In this document: positions 26,678 through 36,890 of the stretch, one piece after another
Layout: each line of letters begins with the position of its first letter
Position numbering within the stretch: position 1 is the first letter of the stretch
Assembly: GCA_016790635.1 (NCBI GenBank)
Contig: JAEUOR010000026.1
Location: 86,299-150,298, forward strand
DNA length: 64,000 nucleotides
Direction of reading: 5' to 3'
From: Burkholderiales bacterium
GTDB lineage: Bacteria; Pseudomonadota; Gammaproteobacteria; Burkholderiales; JAEUOS01
Notes under the pieces: generated by a model
Database searches by the model: none
Told to the model about the DNA's origin: nothing
What the model saw: only the letters and a program-made list of their open reading frames with translations
Made by a program: the position numbers and the translations under genes

Positions 26678-27502
26678 TCAGCGGCCGAACAGCGCGTGCA
26701 AGGCAAAGCTTGCCGCCGACACCAGGAGGGTCGCAGCCAGTATGCGCTTGAGCAGGTCGCGCGGCCAGGCGTGCGCGGCAGCAACGCCCATCTGCGCCGC
26801 GACCAGGCCGCCGGCGATCATGCACAGCGCTGCGCCGTAATCGACGTAGCCGCCGCTGCGACTGGCGAAGTGCAGCGCAGGCATGGCGATGAAGGCCAAC
26901 GCGGCGCTGCCGCCGATGGCCAATCCCAGCGCGGCGGAGGTGCCGGCAGCGCGCCCTGGTCCCAGGCCACTCAAGGTCAAGTAGGGGGTCAGCAAGGTTC
27001 CGCCGGCGATTCCCGCCGACGCCGACGCCACGCCGATCATGGTGCCAGCCGCTCCCGCAAACCACCGCCCGGGAGGTCGCGGCAGGTCGGTCGTCAACAC
27101 CTGCCGTCCTGGCAGGGTCGAACTCAGCAGGGCGAACGCAGCAAAGAGTTCCATGCCGACCACGCCGCCGACCACCCAGAGGCGATCGATCGAAGTCGCC
27201 AGCGCGGCGCCGCAGATCGCGCCCGCCGCGCACCCTGGCGCGCAACGACGCACCCAGCACCACGCGATTGCGCCGCGTCGCCAGTGCCCCCCCATCGACA
27301 TCAGGGAGTTGACGCACACCACCAGCGAGGAAGTCGCGACCGCGCGGATCAGGGCTTGGCCCGGGTCGGCATGACCGAGCGAGCCGATCAAGACCATCGC
27401 CGGGACAATGAGTATGCCGCCGCCGATGCCGAGCAGTCCGGAGGCGAAGCCGGCGACAGCGCCGATGCAAACGAAGACAGGAACGTCGAGGGCCCAGTTC
27501 AT
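26678..27502 (-). CDS. TauE/SafE-family (TSUP) permease
   Basis: A 274-residue inner-membrane protein with about eight helices. The two family repeats begin GFASGLLGIGGGILIVPAMV and GVASASAGIAGGTLLTPYLT. TSUP proteins export or import sulfite, sulfoacetate or other organic anions. The ATG at 27502 gives a helix right at the N-terminus. It is convergent with the SDR gene and divergent from nrdJ. Confidence 0.9.
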   Translation of the reverse strand: MNWALDVPVFVCIGAVAGFASGLLGIGGGILIVPAMVLIGSLGHADPGQALIRAVATSSLVVCVNSLMSMGGHWRRGAIAWCWVRRCAPGCAAGAICGAALATSIDRLWVVGGVVGMELFAAFALLSSTLPGRQVLTTDLPRPPGRWFAGAAGTMIGVASASAGIAGGTLLTPYLTLSGLGPGRAAGTSAALGLAIGGSAALAFIAMPALHFASRSGGYVDYGAALCMIAGGLVAAQMGVAAAHAWPRDLLKRILAATLLVSAASFALHALFGR

Positions 27503-27782
27503 GCGCACGCTCGGGTTGGAGGTGCCGCAATGATGGAAGGCCCGGCGCGCGCCGCCTATCACCCATTGGCCTGAGATGCCCTCATACCCTGGTGCGAATG
27601 CGTTATAAACCGCGCCCCGGTCGATTTTTTGTCACTCCGGAACAGGTCGATCGGTAGTGCAACAGGAGAACCGAACCAGCACGATTCACGCCAAATCCGG
27701 CGACTGCAAAAATATGTTTTGACGCTGCGCCACCGCGTGAAAAACCGGTGTACCCTATCTCTTTTAGTGCGCGAGATATCTC
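27503..27782. promoter_or_regulatory. Divergent promoter region of TSUP permease and nrdJ
   Basis: A 280-base gap. The 60 bases before nrdJ contain TATCTC and, directly before the ATG, the palindrome GAGATATCTC (27772-27781). No Shine-Dalgarno sequence is visible for nrdJ. I see no B12 riboswitch and no pair of NrdR boxes. Confidence 0.35.
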
Positions 27783-30701
27783 ATGGAAACCATTGAAAAT
27801 AAAAGAAAAATTGTCTCCGCCCCTGATCTTTCAGCGCAGGAGATCGCCGCCGAAGTCCTGCTCGAGAAGTACGCCAAAGGCGAGGAGACCACCGTCGCGC
27901 AAGTGCGCACACGGGTTGCCCGCGCACTGGCTGCCATTGAACCCGAGGGCAAGCGCTCACATTGGGAAAAGCAGTTCCTCTGGGCGCAGGAAAACGGCTT
28001 CGTTCCGGCCGGGCGCATCAACTCCGCGGCCGGTACCGACCTGACCGCAACGCTCATCAACTGCTTTGTGCAGCCGGTCGGCGATTCGATCACCGAGGTC
28101 GTCGATGGCCGCCCCGGCATCTACACCGCACTGGCGGAAGCCGCCGAGACCATGCGCCGCGGCGGCGGGGTCGGCTACGACTTTTCCTCGATCCGCCCGG
28201 TCGGTGCGCATGTCAAGGGCACCAACTCGCGCGCCTCGGGCCCGGTCTCGTACATGCGTGTCTTCGACCGCTCCTGCGAGACGGTCGAATCGGCCGGATC
28301 GCGGCGCGGCGCGCAGATGGGGGTGCTGCGCTGCGACCACCCGGATGTCGAGCAGTTCATCCACGCCAAGGATCGCGGTGACCTCACCAACTTCAACGTC
28401 TCCGTCGGCGTCACCGACGCCTTCATGGAGGCGGTGGTCGCCGGCGGCGAGGTCGAACTGGCGCACAAGTCCCCGCCGTCCGCCGAGATCATGGGCAAAG
28501 GCGCCTACCAGCGCGCCGACGGTCAATGGGTCTATCGCAAGGTATCCGCGCGCGACCTGTGGGACCAGATCATGCGCTCGACCTACGACCATGCCGAGCC
28601 GGGCATCCTGTTCCTGGACCGCATCAACCGCGACAACAACCTCTACTACTGCGAGAACATCGAGTCCACCAACCCGTGCGCCGAGCAGCCGCTTCCCAAT
28701 TACGGCTGCTGCTGCCTGGGGTCGGTCAACCTGACCGGCTTTGTGCGAGCGCCGTTCACCGAGTCCGCGAACTTTGATTTCGCCGCCTTCGGCAAGGTCG
28801 TCGACGTGGCCACGCGCATGCTCGACAACGTGCTCGACGCGACCCACTGGCCGCTGCCCGCGCAGCACGCCGAGGCGATGGCCAAGCGCCGCGTGGGCCT
28901 GGGCTTCACCGGCCTGGGTGATGCGCTCATCATGCTCCGGCTGCGCTACGACAGCGAAGCCGCACGCGCCATGGCAACCCGGATCACGGAGGCCATGCGC
29001 GACCGCGCCTACCTGTATTCGGCCGAACTGGCACGCGAGCGCGGCGCCTTCAAGCTCTTCAATGCCGACCTGTACCTGGCTGGCGGCAACTTCGCCTCGC
29101 GCCTGCCGGCCGAGGTCAAGGACAAGATCCGCAAGCACGGACTGCGCAACTCGCACCTCTTGTCGATCGCGCCGACCGGCACCATCAGCCTGGCCTTTGC
29201 CGACAATGCCTCCAACGGCATCGAGCCGCCGTTCTCGTGGACCTACACGCGCAAGAAGCGCATGGCCGACGGCACCTTCAAGGAGTACGCGGTCGAGGAC
29301 TACGCCTGGCGCCTGTATCGTCATCTGGGCGGCGACGTGAATCACCTGCCGGAGTACTTCGTGACCGCGCTGGAACTGTCCGCCGAGGCGCACGAGCAGA
29401 TGGTCGCCGCGGTCGCGCCGGCCATCGACACCTCGATTTCCAAGACCGTCAACGTGCCCGAGGACTATCCCTACGCCGACTTCGAGGGTCTTTACCTCAA
29501 GGCCTGGCGCTCGGGCCTGAAAGGCCTGGCGACCTACCGCCCCAACAGCGTCCTGGGGTCGGTGCTGTCGACCGGCAGCGAGTCCGACAAGAAGGCCGCC
29601 GCCTCGCCCAACGACGTCGAACTCGAGGCCAACAAGCGCCTGTCGATCAAGAGCCTGCCCGCGCCGGTGCTGGCCAGCCTGCGCTGGCCCGGTCGTCCCG
29701 ACCTGCCTGGCGGCAACAGCGCCTGGACCTACATGATGCGCCACCCCGGCGGCGAGTTCGGGCTCTTCGTCGGCCACATCGAGGAAGAAGGGCGCGCCTT
29801 TCCCTTCGAGGTATGGGTCAACGGCACCGAGCAGCCGCGCGGCCTGGGCGCCGTGGCCAAGACCCTGTCGATGGACATGCGCGCCAACGACCGCGCGTGG
29901 CTGAACCTGAAGCTGGACGTGCTGGCCCGGACACCGGGGGAGAAAAGCTTTGACCTGCCCTTCCCGCCGCATGGCGAGAAGCGCGTCGTGCCCAGCGTCG
30001 TCGCGGGCCTGGCGCAGCTGGTGCGCTGGCGCTGCGACCAGTTGGGCGCGCTGGATGAAAAAGCGCCTGACCTGCTTTCTCCCGAAGGCCGTCCGCACCC
30101 GGTGCTGGATGCCATGTTCGCAGTGCAGGAACCCAGGACCGGTACCGACGGCACCCTGTCGTGGACCGTCGACATCGTCAATCCGCAGAGTGGCGAGGAG
30201 TTCGTGCTGGGATTGAAGGAGATTGCGCTCCCCTCTTTCGACGGCGCGCCCAGCGGCATGACACGTCCCTACTCGATGTGGCTGTCGGGCCATTACCCGC
30301 GCGCCCTCGACGGCCTGGCGCGCATCCTGTCGCTGGACATGCGCGTGCTCGACCCGGCCTGGATCGGCATGAAGCTGCGCAAGCTCCTCAACTATGCCGA
30401 GCCGCTGGGCGACTTCATGGCCTTCGTGCCCGGCGAGCGCCGCCAGCAGACCTGGCCCTCGACGGTCGCCTACGTGGCGCGCCTCATGATCCATCGTTAC
30501 GCCATGCTGGGTGTGCTCACCGAGGAGGGCTTCCCGAAGCGCGAGATGGGCATCCTGGAAGCGCCGCGCGTCGAGGCTCGTGCCGGCAACGTCGAAGTCA
30601 TGCAGGGCGCGCTGTGCGGCGAGTGCGGCAACATGACCGTGATCCGCAAGGACGGCTGCGACTTCTGCACCGCGTGCGGGGCGGTGGGGGCGTGCGGGTA
30701 G
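27783..30701 (+). CDS. nrdJ: Adenosylcobalamin-dependent (class II) ribonucleoside-diphosphate reductase
   Basis: A 972-residue class II reductase that makes deoxyribonucleotides without an oxygen-derived radical. The N-terminal third carries [12 protein letters not shown] (first redox Cys). The active loop is [20 protein letters not shown], whose NPCAE Cys forms the thiyl radical. [20 protein letters not shown] is the substrate phosphate loop. The C-terminus has two CxxC pairs (CGECGN and CTACG) that regenerate the active-site disulfide. It stands alone with its own promoter. Confidence 0.95.
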   Translation: METIENKRKIVSAPDLSAQEIAAEVLLEKYAKGEETTVAQVRTRVARALAAIEPEGKRSHWEKQFLWAQENGFVPAGRINSAAGTDLTATLINCFVQPVGDSITEVVDGRPGIYTALAEAAETMRRGGGVGYDFSSIRPVGAHVKGTNSRASGPVSYMRVFDRSCETVESAGSRRGAQMGVLRCDHPDVEQFIHAKDRGDLTNFNVSVGVTDAFMEAVVAGGEVELAHKSPPSAEIMGKGAYQRADGQWVYRKVSARDLWDQIMRSTYDHAEPGILFLDRINRDNNLYYCENIESTNPCAEQPLPNYGCCCLGSVNLTGFVRAPFTESANFDFAAFGKVVDVATRMLDNVLDATHWPLPAQHAEAMAKRRVGLGFTGLGDALIMLRLRYDSEAARAMATRITEAMRDRAYLYSAELARERGAFKLFNADLYLAGGNFASRLPAEVKDKIRKHGLRNSHLLSIAPTGTISLAFADNASNGIEPPFSWTYTRKKRMADGTFKEYAVEDYAWRLYRHLGGDVNHLPEYFVTALELSAEAHEQMVAAVAPAIDTSISKTVNVPEDYPYADFEGLYLKAWRSGLKGLATYRPNSVLGSVLSTGSESDKKAAASPNDVELEANKRLSIKSLPAPVLASLRWPGRPDLPGGNSAWTYMMRHPGGEFGLFVGHIEEEGRAFPFEVWVNGTEQPRGLGAVAKTLSMDMRANDRAWLNLKLDVLARTPGEKSFDLPFPPHGEKRVVPSVVAGLAQLVRWRCDQLGALDEKAPDLLSPEGRPHPVLDAMFAVQEPRTGTDGTLSWTVDIVNPQSGEEFVLGLKEIALPSFDGAPSGMTRPYSMWLSGHYPRALDGLARILSLDMRVLDPAWIGMKLRKLLNYAEPLGDFMAFVPGERRQQTWPSTVAYVARLMIHRYAMLGVLTEEGFPKREMGILEAPRVEARAGNVEVMQGALCGECGNMTVIRKDGCDFCTACGAVGACG

Positions 30702-30874
30702 CGAATAAAGATCGTTGGCTTCGCGCGACGGGTCCTCGACACCGGCAAGGGTTGACGCGCGCTATCGCAGCGCAGGCCGAACTTTCTGCCGAATGTCCGT
30801 TTCGGGCTGTCCCATGCATCCATATGTAGTGCGGCGCCGCTGCACACTTTCGACACTGCCTCAAGGGAGATGCC

Positions 30875-31222
30875 ATGGAATACGTTCTCACATTCAATCA
30901 GCCTGCCGCCGTTTATGAAGTCCACGCCGACCCCGTCAAGGGTCCGCAGTCCCTTCAGGCCTGGAAAACCTACATGGATGCCGTGGTGGCGGCCGGGGTC
31001 ATGCGCGGCGGCAACCGCCTCGCCCCCATGTCGGCAACCACGGTGCGCGTACGCGACGGCAAGCGCCAGGTGCAGGACGGTCCTTTTGCGGAGACCAAGG
31101 ATCTGCTCGGCGGCTATATCGTGATCGACGTGCCGACGCTGGACGACGCGCTCGAATGGGCGGCGCGCTCGCCGAGCTCTCTCACCGGCAATACCGAAGT
31201 GCGCCCGGTGATGACGATGTAG
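30875..31222 (+). CDS. DGPF-domain (YCII-related) protein paired with an ECF sigma factor
   Basis: A 115-residue YCII-fold protein. VQDGPFAETKDLLGGYIVID contains the name-giving DGPF motif, followed by DALEWAARSPS. The ATG follows AAGGGAG. It ends two bases before the sigma factor gene. In ECF42 systems one or more DGPF proteins are always encoded next to the sigma factor; they have no known catalytic role. Confidence 0.9.
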   Translation: MEYVLTFNQPAAVYEVHADPVKGPQSLQAWKTYMDAVVAAGVMRGGNRLAPMSATTVRVRDGKRQVQDGPFAETKDLLGGYIVIDVPTLDDALEWAARSPSSLTGNTEVRPVMTM

Positions 31223-31224
31223 GC

Positions 31225-32463
31225 GTGGAGGCGGATTCCTCCTCGCCCACGCACGCCGCCCTCGCTGCGGCGCGCGCGTCCTACGGCCGGCTGCTCGCGT
31301 GGCTGGCCTGGCAGTGGCGCGACGTCGCCGCGGCCGAGGACGCGCTCGCCGAGGCCTTTGCCGCGGCGCTCGAACACTGGCCGATGCAAGGCGTGCCCGC
31401 ATCCCCGGAAGGCTGGCTCGTGACGGCCGCCAGACGCCAACTCCTGATGGCCGCGCGCCGCCGACGACTGGCCGAGGATCCGGCGTTCACCGCGCTCTTT
31501 CCCGACGCCGAGGCGCCGGCCGAGGACGCGCCGTCGATTCCCGACGCCCGTCTGCGCCTGATGCTGGTGTGCGCGCATCCGGCAATCGATCCCTCGGTGC
31601 ATTGCGCCCTCATGCTGCAGGTGGTGCTGGGTGTGGACGCGGCGCGTATCGCGGGAGCCTGGCTGATCTCGCCGGAGGCGATGACAAAACGCCTGACCCG
31701 CGCCAAGGCCAAGATCCGCGAAGCACGCATTCGCTTCGAGGTGCCCGACGGCGCCGACCTCGAGGAGCGCGTGCAATCGGTACTCGAGGCGATTTACGGC
31801 GCCTTCACCCTCGACTGGGGGCGCGCACCCGAGGATGCAGCCGGCGACCTTTCCGACGAAGCGGTCTACCTGGCCGAACTTGTCGTCGCCCACCTGCCCG
31901 ACCATGCCGAAGCCAACGGACTGCTGGCACTCTTGTGGCTGGCCGAGTCGCGGCGCGCGGCGCGCACCGGATCTGCGGGCGAATTCATCCCGCTGGATCG
32001 GCAGGACCCCAAACGCTGGGATGCCGCGCTCATCGACCAGGCCAACGCACGCCTCGCCCACGCCGCGACACGGCAGAGTCCCGGGCCCTTCCAGATCGAG
32101 GCGGCGATACAGGCCGCACATGCTGCGCGTGCCCACACCGGGGTGACACCCTGGGCCGACATCGTGCGACTGTACGAACGCCTGCTCGCATGTGCCCCGA
32201 ACGTTGGTGCACGCATCGGCCACGCGATCGCGACAGCAAAGGCAGGCAACGATCCCGCGACAGGCCTGGCGCTTCTGCACGCGATCGATTCGTCCGCGGT
32301 CATCAATCACCAACCGTGGTGGGCGGCGCAGGGATATCTGTACGAACGTGTCGGCTCGACCGACAGGGCGCTGGATGCGTATCGCCGGGCGCTGGAGCTC
32401 ACAAACGCGCCGGAACTCCGCGCCCACTTCGAACGCTGCATCGCGGAGCTTTCTGCTGCTTGA
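31225..32463 (+). CDS. ECF42-type RNA polymerase sigma factor with C-terminal extension
   Basis: A 412-residue sigma factor. Region 2 spans about residues 10-80 (LAWQWRDVAAAEDALAEAFA) and region 4 about 125-175 (GAWLISPEAMTKRLTRAKAK). A helical DUF6596/TPR-like extension fills the remaining 230 residues (PDHAEANGLLALLWLAESRR, WWAAQGYLYERVGSTDRALD). The extension and the DGPF neighbour define the ECF42 group, which lacks an anti-sigma factor. GTG 31225 is chosen; an earlier start would overlap the DGPF gene. Confidence 0.88.
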   Translation: MEADSSSPTHAALAAARASYGRLLAWLAWQWRDVAAAEDALAEAFAAALEHWPMQGVPASPEGWLVTAARRQLLMAARRRRLAEDPAFTALFPDAEAPAEDAPSIPDARLRLMLVCAHPAIDPSVHCALMLQVVLGVDAARIAGAWLISPEAMTKRLTRAKAKIREARIRFEVPDGADLEERVQSVLEAIYGAFTLDWGRAPEDAAGDLSDEAVYLAELVVAHLPDHAEANGLLALLWLAESRRAARTGSAGEFIPLDRQDPKRWDAALIDQANARLAHAATRQSPGPFQIEAAIQAAHAARAHTGVTPWADIVRLYERLLACAPNVGARIGHAIATAKAGNDPATGLALLHAIDSSAVINHQPWWAAQGYLYERVGSTDRALDAYRRALELTNAPELRAHFERCIAELSAA

Positions 32464-32541
32464 CACGCCGGATACAGACTCGCGCTCACATCCAAGCGCC
32501 CGATCACGACCACGCAGCTCATCATCAATGGCCCCGGTTCG

Positions 32542-33606
32542 CTAGCTGGGCCACCCTCCCTGCGTCATGGCCTTGACGGCAAAAGTACCCAGCCAATGCT
32601 CGCCAAGATAGTCGCCGCTCTGCACATGCGCAAGCCCGGCCGCGAGGTGCTCGCGCGCGGCCTTGCGCAACGCCGCGCGGCGCGGTTCGCCCTCGGGCAG
32701 GTGGTCGGCCATGCCGGCCAGACACCAGGCGCGCGACAGGTTGAGTCCATCCAGATGCACGCCTTGCGCGTCGGCCCGGTCGCTGACCGTCGCGGGCACC
32801 AGCAGGCGCGCAGCGATACCGCCCAGGAAGCCCGGCAAAAAGCGTTGACTCCAGCGGGCGTAGCCGATCGCGTCGTAGCAACGCGTCATCAATTCGGCCT
32901 CGACCAAGCAAGGCGAAAGGAAGTCGTTGCCCGACGGCTCGAAATTTGCCGGACCATCGCGGTCGGTGTCGTAGAAGCGCAGTGCTGCCGCGCGGACGGC
33001 TTCGGCCAGGGCCGCGTCGCCCTCGGCTCGGGCGTAGTCCCAGGTGAGCGAGAGCGCGAAAGCAGTGTTGGCGTGCGTTCCGGCGCGGATCGGGTAGGTC
33101 TGCCGCGCCAGATGCTCGATCAGCCGCTCGCGGAAAAGACCGGCCAATGGCTGGAGTGCCGCGTGCCAGCTCGCCGATCGACCGGCACGGGCGAGCGCAC
33201 CCAGTTCCGCGGTCAGTGCAAACGTCCACGCCCAGCCATAAGGCCGCTCGAAGCCGGCGCGGCCCGGCGCGCTGGCATAGGCGAGTTCGGCGGCCAGGTT
33301 GGCGTCGCTCAAGTGCGCGTCGAACAAGGCCTCGATGCGCGCGGCCGCCGGCAGGTCGGGCACCACGCGCAGCAAACGCGCCAGCATCCAGTGCGTGTGG
33401 ACGGCAGAGTGCCAGTCGTAGCAGCCGTAGAAGGCCGGGTGCAGCGCGCGCGGCGAGCGCAGGTCATCCGCGCCGTGCAAGACGTGGTCAAGCTTGTTGG
33501 GATATTCGCAGACCGCGCCCGCCAGGCCGATGGTGGCAATCGATGTGGCAAGTTCTTCCTGGATCATGCGTGGTGTCGGTACCCGAAAGCCCCGATTCTC
33601 CAGCAT
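32542..33606 (-). CDS. DUF2891 family protein
   Basis: A 354-residue protein with the DUF2891 hallmark LHPAFYGCYDWHSAVHTHWM early and an alpha/alpha-toroid-like pattern of helices, including RPYGWAWTFALTAELGALA and HANTAFALSLTWDYARAEGD. Conserved His, Asp and Trp residues suggest a glycan- or metal-dependent enzyme, but no function is established. There is no signal peptide. ATG 33567 is an alternative start. Confidence 0.85.
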   Translation of the reverse strand: MLENRGFRVPTPRMIQEELATSIATIGLAGAVCEYPNKLDHVLHGADDLRSPRALHPAFYGCYDWHSAVHTHWMLARLLRVVPDLPAAARIEALFDAHLSDANLAAELAYASAPGRAGFERPYGWAWTFALTAELGALARAGRSASWHAALQPLAGLFRERLIEHLARQTYPIRAGTHANTAFALSLTWDYARAEGDAALAEAVRAAALRFYDTDRDGPANFEPSGNDFLSPCLVEAELMTRCYDAIGYARWSQRFLPGFLGGIAARLLVPATVSDRADAQGVHLDGLNLSRAWCLAGMADHLPEGEPRRAALRKAAREHLAAGLAHVQSGDYLGEHWLGTFAVKAMTQGGWPS

Positions 33607-33643
33607 GCGCCACTTGACTGGTACCGGTACCGGTCAAGTCCTC

Positions 33644-34606
33644 TCAGTCCAGCTTGACCCCGGAGCGTTCGACGACGCCCTTCCAGCGCTGCTGCTCGCT
33701 CTTCAGGAAGCCGGCAAAGTCCTCGACCGAACCGCCGCGCGGCAGCGCGCCCATGCCGTTCATCCTGGCGGCGAACTCCGGATCGGCAAGCGCCTTCTGC
33801 ACTTCGGCGTTGATGCGCTCGCGCCACTCGCGCGGCGTGCCGGCCGGGGCGGCGAGCGCGATCCAGGCCACGGCCTCGAAACCGGGAAAGCCGGACTCGG
33901 CCAAGGTCGGCCGGTCGGGAAAGTCCGCCAGCCTGCGGCGCGCGCCCGAAGCGATCAACTTGAGCTTGCCGGCCTTGACCTGCGGCAGCGTGACCGTGGC
34001 CGTGTCGAGCCCCACCTGCACGACACCGGCGACCAGGTCGCCGATGGCGCGCGGGCTGCCCTGGTAGGGCACATGCAGTATGCGCACGCCGGCGCGCTGC
34101 TTCCAGTCTTCCATGAGCAGATGCGACAAGGTGCCGTTGCCTGACGAGGAGTGCGAGAGCCGGTCGGGATTGGCGCGCGCGTAGTCGACGAGTTCCTTGA
34201 CCGTATTCGCCGGCACGGAAGGGTGCACCACCAGCGCCAGCGGCAGGTCGGCGACCAGGGCGATCGCGTCGAAGTCCTTGACGCTGTCGTAGGCGACATT
34301 CTTGTAGAGGTAGGGATTGACCACGTAGGCGGCCAGGGCCGACATGGTGATGAAGCTGCCGTCGGCGGGGGACTTGGCCAGGCGCGACAGCACGATGCTG
34401 CCGCCCTGCCCCGGCTGGTTCTCGACGATGAAGGTACTGCCGGTCGCCTGCCCCAGGCGCTCGGCGATCAGGCGCGCGACCAGGTCGGTGGCCTGGCCCG
34501 GCGGAAAGCCGACCAGGATGCGCGTGGTCTTGCCGGCCTGCGCGTGCACGATGCAGGCCGCGCCCAGGAGCAGGGTTGCGATGAGGGCGCGAATGATGCG
34601 ATTCAT
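33644..34606 (-). CDS. Bug-type periplasmic solute receptor (TTT family)
   Basis: A 320-residue receptor. The leader ALIATLLLGAACIVHAQ is followed by KTTRILVGFPPGQATDLVAR, which has GQATD in place of the common GGxxD. ENQPGQGGSIVLSRLAKSPA and LHVPYQGSPRAIGDLVAGVV follow. It lies 37 bases after the CoA-transferase gene on the same strand, so the pair may import and activate a carboxylic acid. Confidence 0.92.
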   Translation of the reverse strand: MNRIIRALIATLLLGAACIVHAQAGKTTRILVGFPPGQATDLVARLIAERLGQATGSTFIVENQPGQGGSIVLSRLAKSPADGSFITMSALAAYVVNPYLYKNVAYDSVKDFDAIALVADLPLALVVHPSVPANTVKELVDYARANPDRLSHSSSGNGTLSHLLMEDWKQRAGVRILHVPYQGSPRAIGDLVAGVVQVGLDTATVTLPQVKAGKLKLIASGARRRLADFPDRPTLAESGFPGFEAVAWIALAAPAGTPREWRERINAEVQKALADPEFAARMNGMGALPRGGSVEDFAGFLKSEQQRWKGVVERSGVKLD

Positions 34607-34643
34607 GTTGTCTTCTCCATGTGCATTGTCGTTCGGGACAAAC

Positions 34644-35900
34644 TCAGATCACGCCGCGCTCGCGCATCAGGGCGATCTGCGCGTCGCTAAAGCCGGCTTC
34701 GCGCCAGACCACGTCGTTGTGCTCGCCCATGGCCGGTCCGGCACTTCTCACCCGGCCCGGCGTGGCCGAGAAGCGCGGCACCACGTTCTGCATGCGCACG
34801 CTGCCCAGCTCGGCATCCTCTACGGCGACGATGGCCTCGCGCGCGGCCAGGTGCGGGTCGGCGAACACGTCCGCGATGTCGTTGATCGCCGAAAAGCCAA
34901 CCGCGTGGCGCTCGCAGGCCGCGCGCAATTGCGCCAGGGTCATCTCGCTGATCCGGCCGCCGACGATGGCATCGAGCGCATCGCGATGCGCCACGCGCGC
35001 CGGGTTGGTGGCAAAGCGCGGGTCGGCGGGCAGGTCGGGCAACTCGAGCGCCTTGACCAGGCGCAGGAAAATGCTCTGCGTCGAGGCCGCGATCGAAGCG
35101 TAACGCCCGTCGCGTGTGCGATAGACGTTGCCGGGCGCCGCGTACTGGCTGCGGTTTCCTGAGCGCGTGCGCACCACGCCCAACTGGTCGTATTCGATGG
35201 GCAGGAATTCCAGCACCCGCAGCATCGCCTCGGTGACCGAACAGTCGATCTCCTGGCCGCGCCCCGCCGGATCGGACTTCAGGTGCAGGAGCGCGGCCAA
35301 CACCCCCAGGGCGCCGAACAGGCCGCCGATGGCATCCGAGATGGGGTAGCCCAGATGCAGTGGCGGCCCACCTTCGTCGCCGCAGATTGAGGTGAAACCG
35401 CTCAAGGCCTCGAAGACGCGCGCGAATCCGGGCTGGTCGCGATACGGGCCGGTCTGGCCGAATCCGGTCATGCGCAGCACGGTCAGCCGCGGGTTGACTT
35501 CACGCAGCCAGTCCGGGCCCATGCCCCAGCGCTCCAGGGTGCCGGGGCGGAAGTTCTCGACCAGCGCGTCGGCATCGACAAGCAGGCGCGCGAGCGCTTC
35601 GCGGCCCGCGGGCTTGTGCAAATCCAGCGTGACCCCGCGCTTGTTGCGGTTGGTCACCTTCCACCACAGGGACACACCGTCCTTGTGCGGCGCCAGCGCG
35701 CGCAGCGCGTCGCCGCTGCCGGGCATCTCGACCTTGATCACCTGCGCGCCATAGTCGGCCAGGAGCCCGGCGGCGAACGGACCCGCCACCACGGTGGAGA
35801 TGTCGATCACGCGCAGGCCTGCGAGTGGCCCCACGGGCGCGGGGACGGTGCGGGTGGCGGCACTGGCGGTGGTGTTGGCGGAAGTGGCGATGTTCATCAT
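34644..35900 (-). CDS. CaiB/BaiF family (class III) CoA-transferase
   Basis: A 418-residue enzyme. It shows LAGLRVIDISTVVAGPFAAG, VIKVEMPGSGDALR, NRNKRGVTLDLHKPAGREAL, DALVENFRPGTLERWGMGP and FGQTGPYRDQPGFARVFEAL, all family blocks. Members move CoA between carboxylic acids or racemise 2-methylacyl-CoAs. It is divergent from a LysR gene across a 72-base gap and upstream of a Bug receptor gene on the same strand. Confidence 0.93.
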   Translation of the reverse strand: MMNIATSANTTASAATRTVPAPVGPLAGLRVIDISTVVAGPFAAGLLADYGAQVIKVEMPGSGDALRALAPHKDGVSLWWKVTNRNKRGVTLDLHKPAGREALARLLVDADALVENFRPGTLERWGMGPDWLREVNPRLTVLRMTGFGQTGPYRDQPGFARVFEALSGFTSICGDEGGPPLHLGYPISDAIGGLFGALGVLAALLHLKSDPAGRGQEIDCSVTEAMLRVLEFLPIEYDQLGVVRTRSGNRSQYAAPGNVYRTRDGRYASIAASTQSIFLRLVKALELPDLPADPRFATNPARVAHRDALDAIVGGRISEMTLAQLRAACERHAVGFSAINDIADVFADPHLAAREAIVAVEDAELGSVRMQNVVPRFSATPGRVRSAGPAMGEHNDVVWREAGFSDAQIALMRERGVI

Positions 35901-35929
35901 GGGTGCATACGATAACGCCTTGCGTGGCT

Positions 35930-35949
35930 TCCGGTAACATGAAACCGGA
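35930..35949. promoter_or_regulatory. Candidate LysR binding dyad
   Basis: TCCGGT and ACCGGA form a six-base inverted repeat with an eight-base spacer (AACATGAA), centred between the divergent CoA-transferase and LysR genes. It fits the interrupted T-N11-A type of LysR site. Confidence 0.5.
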
Positions 35950-35972
35950 CAAACCAGAGTTGCGAATTTCGC

Positions 35973-36866
35973 ATGCCTGACTCAATCGACCTGGATGCGC
36001 TGCGCGCCTTCGCGCGGGTGGCCGAGCTGGGCTCGCTAGCGCGCGCCGCCACTGCGCTGGAAGTCGCGCAGTCGGGTGTCAGCCGGCGCATCGCCACGCT
36101 GGAAGCGGCATTGGGCGGCCGCCTGTTCCACCGTACCGGTCGCGGCGTCACGCCGACCGCGCTTGGCGCGCGCCTGCTGCCGCGTGCGCGCGCCGTGCTG
36201 GCCGAACTCGATGCCTTGGCCGAGGATGCGCGCGGCGAAAGCGCCAGTCCCAGCGGAACGGTGGACCTGGGGCTGGTGCCGGCGGTGTCGCGCCCCCTGG
36301 TCGCGGCGCTGACCCGACGCCTGCGCCGCGAAGCGCCGCGCATTCGCCTGCGTGCGCTGGAAGCCTATAGCGGGCAGATCGAGGAATGGCTGGCCGACGG
36401 GCGCATCGACATCGGGCTCTTCAATCGCTATCGTCGTGGTGCCGTGCGCGGCGCCGAGCTGTTCCTCGAGTCCGACATCGTGCTGGTGCGCGCCGGGCGC
36501 GCGGGCAAGTTGGCCGATATGCCGTTTCGCGCCCTGGCCGGCGTGCCCCTGGTCCTGCCGCCGCGCCCGAACTCGCTGGTCACCGCGGTGCTCGATCTGG
36601 CCGCGCGCCACCAGGTGAAGATCGACCTTGCGCTCGAAGCCGGATCGCCAGCCTTGATCCGCGATGCGGTCGAGCGCGCCGGTCTTGCAACCCTGATACC
36701 CCAGCACCTGGCTGCGCGCGAATACGCCGGCGGCTTCACGGCGGCACGCATCGTCAAGCCGGCCCTGCACCAGCGCACCTGGCTCATGCTCACCACGCGC
36801 CGGCCGGCCACGCTGGCCGCCCGAGCGGTCGGCCGCATCCTGCGCGAGCTGGCGCCAACACCGTAA
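35973..36866 (+). CDS. LysR-family transcriptional regulator
   Basis: A 297-residue regulator. The N-terminal helix-turn-helix reads LDALRAFARVAELGSLARA and EVAQSGVSRRIATLEAALGG. The effector domain follows from about residue 90 (GTVDLGLVPAVSRPLVAALT, GRIDIGLFNRYRRGAVRGAE). It lies between two CoA-transferase genes, one divergent and one 24 bases downstream, and probably controls both. Confidence 0.93.
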   Translation: MPDSIDLDALRAFARVAELGSLARAATALEVAQSGVSRRIATLEAALGGRLFHRTGRGVTPTALGARLLPRARAVLAELDALAEDARGESASPSGTVDLGLVPAVSRPLVAALTRRLRREAPRIRLRALEAYSGQIEEWLADGRIDIGLFNRYRRGAVRGAELFLESDIVLVRAGRAGKLADMPFRALAGVPLVLPPRPNSLVTAVLDLAARHQVKIDLALEAGSPALIRDAVERAGLATLIPQHLAAREYAGGFTAARIVKPALHQRTWLMLTTRRPATLAARAVGRILRELAPTP

Positions 36867-36890
36867 GCCTTCTGCCGCTAAGATCACGCC

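Noticed and set aside
27503..27782. Possible B12 riboswitch or NrdR boxes before nrdJ
   Set aside because: No B12-box-like sequence or tandem 16-base NrdR palindromes could be found; only a short GAGATATCTC dyad is present.
27957..30494. 845-codon reverse ORF opposite nrdJ
   Set aside because: An open antisense frame is expected at this GC content; nrdJ has a complete set of family motifs.
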